A DNA stretch of 64,000 bases from Punica granatum (Eukaryota; Streptophyta; Magnoliopsida; Myrtales; Lythraceae): assembly GCF_007655135.1 (NCBI RefSeq), contig NC_045132.1, positions 21,198,354-21,262,353 of the forward strand, given 5' to 3'. Made by a program: the position numbers and the translations under genes. The notes below the pieces were generated by a model, which saw only the letters and a list, made by a program, of their open reading frames with translations, was not told where the DNA came from and made no database searches. This document shows, piece by piece, positions 34,440 to 45,500 of this stretch. The stretch's first letter is position 1. Each line of letters opens with the position of its first letter.

Positions 34440-35565
34440 ATGTTATTTTATGTGTAAAACAATATTGACAAGCATAACAATTTGCCCAAATATTTCAACA
34501 TTTCATGAAGAGTACCTACTAAGGAAAGCTCAGTAAGTTATCACTACTGATCTTCCCTCTGGTCCCTCGGATCAGGCTCCCCTTCGGCTCCCTCGGGTCG
34601 AGCTCCCCTTTGGGTTTTCTTCTTAATTGGGTCGAGCTCCCCTTCGGGTCTTCTTTGGCTCTCTTCTTCTTCAAATTAACTGAATGTCATTTAACCAATG
34701 GTTATTTTGATTAGTGGTAGTAATGGAGCTCCGATCATGGTGGAAAGATAAGTTATCATGGACAATCACAAAGAAAAATAAAGGGCAACCTTAATTCCTT
34801 CTCAGCTTCTTCGACAAATGCCAAATCTCGCTAATTATGATGCTTTTAATTTGCTTTAATATTAGTTTATTATTGAATCTTCTTGGTTTCCTCCATTTTC
34901 GGTTCAGTAATCTTATTGAATTCAACTGAAGAACTCCATTTTCGGTTCAGTAATAGAGACCTGTACTTAATTAGCTGACTGAACAGTATTAATACTGCAT
35001 ACCGGAGGTTTCACTTCCTACAGAGCAAAAACATGAAGCACGAAGATCCAAGAGTTAATTACCGGAAAAATCGCAGTCTGAACATACAACACTTCAAGGA
35101 GAAGCGTGCTAGTTCAAACCAATTGTTAGATCTTATGATCGGATATAGATATTTGCCTTGAAAGGGCGAGTTTGCTTCCACTAAATTAAGTTGGCTCGCT
35201 TAATTTTCTACACTTGGAGATAGAAATGAAGATCATAAACATCTAAGCTGAGTTTACATTTATATACGGTTATTTCGGTTCAGTAAGCTTCTTGGATTCA
35301 ACCGACAACCTTCATTTTCGGTTCAGTAATCTTCTTGGATTCAACCGAAGACCTCCATTTTCGGTTCAGAAGAGGGGACGAGCTGCTCCATTTCGGTTCA
35401 ACCGACGGGACGAGCTGCTCCAAGCTGCTCCATTTTCGGTTCAACCGAGGGGACGGGCTGCATTCAGGACGGAGGACGAAAGAAGTCGATTTCAGGAGGG
35501 GTAGATTTCAGGAGGGGTCAATTTCAGGAGGCATCGATTTCAGGAGGGAGGAAGGAAAGGGAAGA
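34440..35565. repeat. Right subterminal region of the MULE
   Basis: Non-coding leader side of the transposase gene. From 34,890 to 35,460 the block CATTTTCGGTTCAGTAATCT (often followed by TCTTGGATTCAACCGA) recurs in direct order several times. From 35,480 on, units of TTTCAGGAGG(G) with TCGAT recur. Part of the same strings appears at the left end near 20,460-20,500. Repeats inside MULE ends often serve as transposase or promoter sites, which is inference here. Confidence 0.65.
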
Positions 35566-36027
35566 AGCTGCGTTCATGAGGGAGGAAGAAGTCGATTTCA
35601 GGAGGGATGTCGATTTCAGGATTCGATTTCAGGAGGAAGAAGTCGAATTCAGGAGGGATGGATTTCGTCGAATTCAGGAGGGAGAGGTGGATTTCACGAT
35701 TAGGAACGAATTAGGGTTTTGAAATTTTGGGAATTTTACTCGGGTAGAACCGAAGGAGAAGCCGGGTGCCGGGTTAAAATTCAAGCCGGGTCTTCCGGAA
35801 TTCGGGCCGCCCACACGCGTGGAGTCGGGCCGTTAGCGCCACGTCGCCACTTAACGGCCAGCTGGCGAGTCCGTTAGCACTGTTGCCAACTCTGTTAACG
35901 GGGGTAACGGATAGGATCAAAAATGACACTTTTTCCAAACTTATAGGACTTGTTTTTTCAAACTGAAACATTTAGGACTCAATGTCAAAAATCGGCAAAC
36001 ATATAGGACCGATAATGTCATTTTCCC
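35566..36027 (-). repeat. Right terminal inverted repeat of the MULE
   Basis: Reverse complement of the left repeat, ending CATTATCGG...ATTTTCCC mirror-wise. It is a little longer because of an extra copy of the TCCTGAATTCGA-type unit. Probably contains the transposase promoter. Confidence 0.92.
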
Positions 36028-36164
36028 TTTTTATATATATCAAGTTGCACGTTAACTACCAAAATTTTTTCACTGCAGATGAACAAACTATTCCCTATGA
36101 AAAGCCAGGAACAACTCTCCGGACGATGGAACAGTTTCAGTCTTGAACAGTTCTCGGCGATTCT

Positions 36165-39100
36165 TCATGTAGTGGCCATTCCGGGGGTTTTTTGATCTGC
36201 ATTCCCGAGAATGTATTTTGCAGCAACCGTGACTAAAAGAAGACCCGCTGCAACTACTTTCACCGGAGAAAGCGGGACCATGTAATTCCTTCTCTTCCGA
36301 TCATCACTGCCACTGTCCGCTTTACATTCCCTCATTGGGCTCATAGAGTTCTTAGATAAGGGGCTTGCCTTCAGAAACAAAGCATAGGAGTCGATTTCTG
36401 CTTTTGTCAGTGCGGGCTTCAGCGACTGCCTCACTGCCTGAAAGTGGCGATTGCGAACAGATGATGCGTGTATATCTTCTCTCAGGGCGACGATTCCAGC
36501 TTCTCGGCATAGGCCCTCCAACTCAGCCCCTGTGAATAGTTCAGTCTCTTCGGCTAATTTTCTGAGGTCGACATCGCTCGCTATTTCCATGTTCCTGGTG
36601 TGAACACGGAGGATCTCATAGCGGGATTCTATGTCGGGTGGAGGAACATAGAGCAACTGTAGTACAAACAGGTAAAACAGGAATCAGAATGAAGCAAATC
36701 TGTCACCAAACTAATAGATGGCTGCTCAAGCTCGATTTGATTCTTTCTTAGCTTGATTGGGGCTTTCTAGTCGAGCAGGCTGAAATCGAGCCCAGCATTA
36801 CTCAGCTTGAGAGGCCTGTAATCCTGATTGTCCACCTTACATAAGATTAGTGCTCGAATTCTTCTGGGCTTTCAAGCAAAAACGCATAAATTGCACCTGG
36901 CTTGTGGTCTTAATAGTGATAATATAATTCACACAACCATTGAGCTTCACCTGAGTCTTAAGCTCAAACTCCATTCTACACCTTGAGCTCGAGGATGGCA
37001 GTGCTGAGCAAGCTCAAGCTCGATTTGCACTTTTAAACCACTAACCTCAGTAATAAGAGATTCATATTTCAGATGGATCATTGGAAGAAAGCTTTGGTAA
37101 GTTCTCAGACCGACAGCGAGTTGGGCAAGGAAAGAAGAAGACTAGATCACGTCAAGATACAGTAGATACATAATTGAGAGTCTGTGACTTCTATGAGAGG
37201 AGTAATATCATACCAAATCGAACCGTCCAGGGCGCAGAAGAGCAGCATCAATAGCCTGAGGACGATTTGTGGCGGCCAACACAAGGATTCCCTGCAGCAG
37301 AAACAAGGACTTGGTGGTGTAGTCTTAAGCTTTTTGGTTACAGTTATCTTGCTATAAAGCACAAAATGACATAACATCAATCACCAAACCTCAGCTCACC
37401 TTTGCCTGCTCTAAACCATCCATTTCGGTTAGCAAAGTAGACAGTAGCCTCTCTCCTACTGAAATGTTGCTACTTGATTTCCCACCACTGTAATAGGGGG
37501 AAAAAAAGGAGTTAAACTTGTGAAGAAAAGAGATAGAAAGTATGAATCATAAAATGCATTCTTAATTTAGTACGTAATGATACTACTGCTAATGCATCCC
37601 AAGCGAGAAGCAAAAGCAAGCTCCTGACAGCCCATGAAAGTTTCAGAGGGATCAGCACAATGAAAAACTCCACCTCCATTATCCATGAGTACGAAATATA
37701 TCAATTTTTCAGGTGATGAAATCTTTTATGACTATATTTTCTCATCAAAATTCGAATCTGAGTAAAGACAAAATTTTGAATGAATGAAGTTCAAATTACC
37801 TGATTTTCTTTTTCCTGATTAGGCATATTATAACAGAGAGTAGCCATGGAATTTTTAAGCAAAATTTTCAAATAGCAACTTTTTGCTTTCCCCATTTTAG
37901 ATCTGCATATACTTCACAGAGAGGTGCACTTTGAAGGCATCTCTCTGCAATGGAGTTCTAGGAAAGAACTATAGTTGAAAGCTTTCCAGTTGTCATGTGA
38001 AGAAAATATTCAGTTCAGATTTAAATATACTAACTCAAGTTAACTGATTGAATAATTTTTAGCTCACTGACCGCTTTCCAGCAACAACGTCAGCCTCATC
38101 AAAGAATATTATGCTTGGTGCTGCAAGCCGAGCTCTACGGAATGTATTGCGCAACAGTGCTTCTCCCTCTCCAACATACATTGAATACAATTCTGCACCA
38201 CTGAATAACAATTCATGAATTCATAGAATGCAAAATTCAATTATCTTGCAAACACAAACCTAAAAGCCATGAGACAGAAAGCTGAGAGTATGTATTATAA
38301 CTGGGCAAATTTCAGAAATATCTTTCTGGCATAGCCATTTCAAGGACCAAAGAAAAAGTGTCATATGACAATCAAGTGTACCATAAAGTCGAGTGACTAA
38401 GAAGCCTTCTGCTTTAACCTTGAAGTTTTCTAGCTCAATGTAAGGACACTGTTAGAGCCCCATGTATATAGACATTGTGTTCCAGAAATCCTAGTCTTCT
38501 GGCAAATAGTCCTGAGATCCTAGACAGCATCGAAGACTTTTACCACTCGAAAGATATATCTTTAAAGGATAAAGAATTAAATATATTCCGATTGGTTAGT
38601 TAAAGGTACCAGTTGCACAACAAACTTCTACCCACTTTACCTATAAACCTATGGTGATTTTCATATATAATCTCAGCACTGGACCAGCCTAAAGACCTTG
38701 AAAAGAAAGAGCAACCATTCCAACCATCTTATCCAAAGATCTAGCATGCTAGGTGTATTGGTGAAAGTTGAAGATGAACCATGCAGTTCAAAAGATCGAT
38801 AGGACATGATCAAACCTCAACTTTTTTTCTCCTCTCGAGTAGGTCTAACTGAACTCAAAATGTTCATTTAGAGAGATGACAACATGATCGCACCTCAACG
38901 AGAAAAAGGAAGCTTGGGCAGCATGGGCCACGGCTTTAGCCAGAGTAGTTTTTGAGCATCCAGGAGGTCCATGTAAAAGTACCCCACGAATTGGTGATAT
39001 TCCCAGTCTTGAAAATGCAGCAGGATGTTTAATAGGCCACTCGACAGCTTGCTGAAGCTTTTTCTGTTCATAGAAACGGTAAGCCACAGGCATGGGTAGA

Positions 39101-41597
39101 GACATATAAAGCATGGGCAGGCTATGAAGCTACAGACCTTCAAATCTTTCAGTCCTCCTATATCTTCCCATGAAACTTTTGGGACCTCAACAGTGACGCC
39201 CCTTGTAATGCTTGGGCCCACAACAGATCGAGCACACTCCCAATCTTCGAATGTTAGAAGAAGCTCACTTTCATTCGAATCATCATTTGAAGATCTTTTA
39301 AGAGCCGACCTCGTGGCTTCACGACATAGAGCTTCCAAATCAGCTCCAACGTAGCCGTTGCACGATGCGGCTAAGGATTTCAACTTGACAGAAGAATCCA
39401 AAGGAAGTTTCTTCGTGTAAAGCTGAACAAAAGAATGAGAAAGGTATCATCTGTCATAACAGTTTACTCAGCCTGACTGAATCTGTTGCCCAGCAAACTC
39501 AGCCTGAACTGTATTTACCGATATTGGCATTAACCATTTAGAGAAGGCAGTCCTTAAGTGGGGATACAAGATATAGCCACAAGTTCAACCCTATTACCTG
39601 GAGAATTTGAAAGCGCTCTCCTTCAGAGGGTGTGGTAACTTCTATTTCAGCATCAAAGCGTCCTGACCTTCTTAGAGCAGGGTCAACTGCATCCACTCTG
39701 CATTAGAGATAGACAAATAACAAAAACATTCAACTAATGCTCTTTACTGTAGATTAAGAAGGAAATTCATAGCGGTTTGTAACAGGTACATCCTCTTATT
39801 CATCTTTATAACCAACAACTTATTGCAGTTTATCTGCAGCTAATTAATGGAGACACCTGATCAGGCAAACTAAATTTATTATTTCTTTGCATATTTTTAA
39901 TGATTCCAAAGCCAAGCTTTAAAGAATAAAAACAGAACCTGTTAGTTGAGGCAACCACTATAACCTGTGCTCCAGGTATTGATGATGACCTACTTGAGTC
40001 CATAAGTGTAAAAAGCTGAGCTGCCAAGCGAACATCTTGTTCTCTTCTGCACTTAAAAGTGGTTTAAGATGTAAGAGAAAATCTGAGTCATTGCAATCAT
40101 GCAATGGCAAATCTACCAAACAACAGCCACAAGACCAAAGATGAAATTAAGAATGTTCAAAATGCTCGTGAGCGACTTCAGTTGCTAAAAAATAAAGCGA
40201 GGATATCATGATCTCATGGATATGAAATACCTAGAGTCACGACGAGGACAAAGCACATCTATTTCATCTATGAAGATAACCGACGGCTTGCCCGACTTTG
40301 CTTGGGCAGACGCCTCTGAGAAAGCCTCTCGCAGTATCTTCTCACTCTCTCCAGCATGTGCTTTGTGAACAGAATGTGGACTGCAGAATATTCCAACAAA
40401 AACAAATCAACCCTCAAATATTAAATGGTGCAGGATACTAGCAAAACCTTGCGAACCCTCTACCTTTAGCATAGCTAATTAAACTACATATAAAAAATTG
40501 AGAAATGGATATCAACTATCTGTATAACCAAGTAACATGCACCATTAGCAAGTTTTGTCATGAGAGACTCAAGATTAACTCACCAGCATGATATGGGGTT
40601 TCAGAATATGATACCTGATAATGGTCAGTTGCGCATTACATTCTCGGACAACTGCCCGCACCAAGCTTGTCTACAAAAATAATATTAATTCTTAGATTTT
40701 ATCAGTAATTTATCAAGAAGAGCTTAGAGTACGTAAGTTCTGCAAGAAAAGTAAAATCAAATGAAACTATTTTAGCCTACTTAAGAAAAAAGCCTAGCTT
40801 CCATTATGATCCACAAAATAACACAGAAAAGATCTTAAGATAAGTATGAGGCCAATTGGCTTTGCACAATGGTTTAATTGATTCACATATGAACACTCAA
40901 ATTGGCTTGGCGAAGATCCAAAAAAGTTACTACTTCTCTATAACGAAAAACACGGGGAGGCAATTACTACGTGAGTTTTGCATTTTCTCGCTCATGATCG
41001 ACATTTAAAAGAGGCTCTTCGGATCAACAACAAACCAGCACTCATCAAAAAGGGCTGAAAACCGCATAGCGGATTCTTTCATCCTATCCAAGACCATGAA
41101 ATGCCAACATGCGAAGAAGAACACTTCATGCAGAACAAAGTTCATACAGAAGCCGAGATAAGAACTTCACACGGAACAGTAAAATACACGAAAGGCAGAC
41201 ACTTGAGCTGTTGTTCAAAGCGACCACATACCTTTCCAGTCCCCGGCGGTCCGTACAGAAGCAAACCTCCCGGCCACTGGCAGAAACCACATCGTAAGCA
41301 AAGAACAATCCATCGCGTGAGAGCATTCGAGGGAAAACATCAATCAATGATCAGCCATCCGGAGCCAACACAGAATTCACGAGCTGGACAGCATCCATTT
41401 ACCTTGAGTCCGAGCTTCCGAGCTTCACGCGAGTAGAGAACAGGGAAGCTGATGAGCTCCCTGAGAGCTTCGAGTGCCTCCCGGTTGCCGCCGATGGCTT
41501 CTTCAGCCCTCCATCGGACACTCTCCGGTTCACTCTTCTCGGCCTTCCCGTTCGAATACACCCCGCTGCAGCTACTGCTACCGCTGCTGACCGCCAT
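36165..41597 (-). CDS. CDC48B: AAA ATPase, CDC48B type (cell division control protein 48 homolog B)
   Basis: Twelve exons: 41597-41403, 41276-41232, 40670-40615, 40380-40231, 40046-39939, 39697-39598, 39422-39138, 39063-38894, 38200-38072, 37487-37400, 37291-37214 and 36656-36165; total 631 residues (Arabidopsis CDC48B about 600). Two AAA modules are seen. Module one has Walker A GPPGTGKT (74-81) and Walker B VIFIDEID. Module two has Walker A GPPGCSKT (345-352), Walker B IIFFDEAD and [19 protein letters not shown]. The N-terminal substrate domain of true CDC48 is missing, as usual for the B type. The C-terminus has a hydrophobic stretch of about 19 residues (near 599-617: [19 protein letters not shown]), possibly a membrane anchor. 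Such ATPases unfold or extract proteins; the substrate of CDC48B is not known to me. Confidence 0.92.
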
Positions 41598-42580
41598 TGA
41601 AGACGATGACTGGTCCTTCCTCCTCACCCCGCTTACCTCCTCTGCTCTCCTCTGTGCCGCTGAGCTGATGCTCCTCCAATATATACCTATTATGAAAATT
41701 TTGATTTTACACCCTGAAGTTTCCGCTATTCCATTATAAACCCTAAAGTTTGACCTATAACCACTCTGCACCTTTCAGTTTTCACCGTCTCAATATGCAT
41801 CCCGAAACATTTTTATCGAGTTCGATTTTCACCAATGAGGCTATAAATCTGTCTTGTTTCATCAGACGCTAAATCCTAGCAAAAGCTTTTAATAAGATCG
41901 AGCTCAAGGAATAACTGCATTTGAATGGACCATAGGTTCAATCGAGCATCCCCCATATGATTAGTACTCAAATGATTTAAATCCAAAGGTTTGGCTTGAG
42001 GTGAAGCTCTCAGTCCATCCAAACTGTCTTGACCGAGGATCGTAACATTAAATGAAAATCAAACCAAGCTATTTGCCCCATTAACTACAACGACGACTTC
42101 GAACTGAGTCTTAAGCTTGAATTTTGATATTCAATTTAAGTCGAAGATTTTCAACCCCCTAGCATGTTATTCGCGGTCCATCCCGATTGTCTCAAGGATC
42201 TAAAAACTCAAAATGGCAATCAACAGTGAGGCAAAAGAATCACTGGTTCAGGAATTTGGACATAGAAGCGGTTAAGGCCACTCAAGTTCCGAAAACTATC
42301 GAGTAATTCCAGCATAGATGAAGTTGTCGAGCAAGAAGTTCAGGCAAACAAACTCCTACAACTGGGTAATAACACACAAGTGCTAAATTGACTGGCAAAG
42401 CACGAAAGGCTCGCAGGTAAAAGCTGCAGTAGCCTCATTTGTTCCTCTTGGGTCCTAAATTGCCATAAACCAATCTTTCCTGCAGCGAGCATGACTCGTG
42501 AACATGATCTGCTGACAACTGAGGATTGCAGGACGGGAAATAGCTCCAAAAATCGTAGGCAAAGCCAGACCATCAGACTG
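41598..42580. other. Intergenic region between CDC48B and the asparagine synthetase-like gene
   Basis: Contains the promoter of CDC48B next to 41,600 and the 3' untranslated region of the minus-strand gene ending at 42,581. No other coding exon is supported. Confidence 0.55.
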
Positions 42581-45500
42581 CTATTGTGTGCGAAATGGTA
42601 TGCTCCCAGCAGAGGCCTGGTTTGCGGCACGGTTACTTCCAAAGTTTTTCCGATTTGATTCCCGTGCAATTCTTGAGCCAAACTAATACATCCAAAGCAA
42701 AAAGGAGATTGAGTCATTTCTCAGGTTGAGAGGGGGAAAAGAAAAATCTAATAGAATGAAAGGCATCGAAAACAAGGGAGGATTTTTAATGTAAAAGTTA
42801 TTAGGTGAGGTCTTCTTTGAATCACAGCAAAGCTCTGGTTCGACTAAGAATATATACAGAGGAAGCTCAGTTGTCACGATTGCCACGGTGAGTTGAAGCC
42901 AACTGACTGGCACTTGTGGTCTACAGATTATATATAAGCAAATGATCTGTGAAAACGATTACTTTATCAAGCCAGAGATTTAGCTGAGTATCCGATTTAA
43001 TTGGGCCGTTGATAAACAGTATTCTGCCCAAGTACATTAAGAGGGAGCTGAATGCATGCGCTGCCAAAAGTGAAAAATCCACAGGGATCACCCTCATGAT
43101 TGCACACTCAGCTTCATTTCTCACATATATAGAAGCACAGCCTTTGTGGATGAGAGCACGATGTTCGAAGGAAGCTGAGAGTGATGAAGGAAAACAAGAA
43201 TCAATTAATAATTCGACAAATTGCAGACCTGGATTGCTCTCTTTGGCAGGATTGATGCTTCAGATAAGCCTAGCAACTTCGCAACCTTCAAAACAAACAA
43301 ACAAACATAAGGAAAATCTTCAGCATTCAACCATTACTATGACCACAAAGTTTTGACAAACTGTATATCATGGCTAAGAAATTGATTAAAAAATCATCAA
43401 AGGATCATCACGAATCTGAAAGCGCCCTGCATTGAGCATCACAGCCATCTTATCTGTAGACAACTTTGATTTTTTTCTGACTAGTGTTATTATAACTATA
43501 GAAAAGAATAAGTGACTCCCACATGTAAACTTACAATCCTTATGATCATACATCTGATATTTACTAATTTCTCCGAGCAGAAATAAGGATATAATCAAGC
43601 ATAATGATAAGCAAAATGCAAAACCCGAACTGACCTCCCGCAGGATCTTCTTGTCACCTCTGCCACTTGGTTGTTCAAGGTCTGCAATTTCCCACAAAGG
43701 AATATCAAGCAAAATCTTTATAACATCTTCATCCAGAAAAGGGAACCTCGCCTGTCAGGAAAATATCATGTACTTGTTAGATACTCTGCTTAAGTTGAGG
43801 GGGAATTAACATCGCCGATTCACACACACCTCTCTTCCATTATCAGAGATGCATCTGTCATCCCTCCCGAGATTCCTTTTCCATATTCTCAGCATATCCA
43901 GTCTCATTTCCTCATGAAGCCCGACCCAACTAAGATGGCACAACAAATTTTGAAAGGAGGCATAGGTGAAAATTACAGCTATTATTTCTGAAGGGAGAAA
44001 AAAATGTAACAGTTGCAGCCACATCAACAGCATATCCCCACGTGATATCCCCCTGTATCTTGCATAAAATCATTCATACAATTGAAGGAGTATGACAAGA
44101 GGAGGTAGAGAACATGAATAGATTTCATTGCACTTCATTCTAAAATGAGACATATTTTGCAAAAGACTAGGCACATTATGATGATTGGACAACATACCCT
44201 CCATTTCTAAATTTTGTTTTATGCCGACCATAACCAGCACACTGTTCATCAGCCCCAGATCCTACAAGAACAATCCTTGCAGGGGACTTGTACTTGTGCC
44301 GTTGAAGAGATTCCTCATTCTCGTCTCGACTGTCTTCATACACCCAACCATTACCATTTGCAGCAAGCCATAAAGCTGTTCCTATATTTAGGTCCTGCAT
44401 TGGGATCAATAGATAAGTCCCACAGAACGAAGAGACACCTTGATAAGTTGATGCAAATCCATAATTTGGATAACAAAAGAAAAAGGCGGAGTTGATTTGA
44501 TGACAAATCTCATAAGCCCTCATCATCATTGAAGTATAATTTACAAGAGGTCAAGCAGTAAAAACAATCAATGAGAATTGTATATTATTCAGAGAGGAAT
44601 TCAGTTGACCAAGATAATGACATTAACAACCAAATATTCTTAGATCCTAGAAGCAGGAACTTCTTTTCAAATAAAGTACCATGTAAGTATTTGCAGGATA
44701 AATGAGTGACATAACGTGCTTCATTTCCATGGTCACACTTGACAAATCAGCATCAATCTCCACCAGTCTCCATCTGTGCAAGTATTTGGCACACTAATGA
44801 GTGAGACAATCTACTGTTTCGGTAAGTAACAAAGGCCCTCAAAAACACAAGCACAACCCAAGCAAATATGATGCAAACTGCAGATCAAAGCAAGGTGGAA
44901 AACAGAACTTGAAATAAGTTCCCTCGGGGACAAAATATATTGTCTGTTACCTTCTTGAAGGAGCAATTCTTCTAAGTTCTTCTATTCCCATTTTGGCAGA
45001 TATTCGGTCAGGGGCAGAGGGACCATCAAAGCTGACGTTGAGCAAATCAACCTCATCTGCATTGCATACAGGGTTTCACTGAGTGAGAATTCAAACAACA
45101 GGAATAAGATAGAATAGTTTGACTTTCAGTAGCTACTTTGAGGTTACAGATAAAAGGAGTAAAAAATATGTTCTATAGCCCTCAGTATCATATGTTCTAT
45201 CAAGTGCATTATAGAACAGACTAATTTTCAGATATATATTAGAAACTCCAAACGGGAAGCCAATGTTAGTTCTTTGTAATAGAGGCTTTCTCCATTAAAT
45301 AAATGAGAACATTTTCTCCAATTATAGGCCAGGACAGTCTTGTCTTAACAACAGATAATTCAAAGCAATTGAAGCCTTGGCCAATGTCCTAGAAAACGTG
45401 ATCTGCATAAGCTATAAATTATCCTTGAAGAAAACAGCTACCAAGGCAACGATATCCAACCGGCTAAGGGGAGACCTGACAGAGACAAGTGTTCTAGGTA

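Larger units (their letters stand above)
20030..36027. mobile_element. Mutator-like element (MULE), about 16 kb, carrying a nested Copia element
   Basis: The two ends are long terminal inverted repeats (about 438 and 462 bases) starting GGGAAAATGACATTATCGGT. They are flanked by TTTTTATGTA on the left and TTTTTATATA on the right, a 10-base near-match (9 of 10) in the size range of Mutator target duplications. Inside are a MuDR-type transposase on the minus strand and a GRF zinc-finger gene on the plus strand, pointing toward each other. Without the Copia insertion the element would be about 7.9 kb. It sits between the helicase gene and the 3' end of CDC48B, ending about 135 bases from the CDC48B stop codon. 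Confidence 0.9.

Noticed and set aside
35292..35703. Open frames over the right end of the MULE
   Set aside because: They arise from the short repeated motifs of the terminal repeat and are not conserved in the left end.
43934..44060. Extra exon in the asparagine synthetase-like gene starting GGGGATATCACG
   Set aside because: It has an acceptor but its residues do not fit the family, while skipping it restores the conserved join to WVGLHEEMRLDMLRIWKR.
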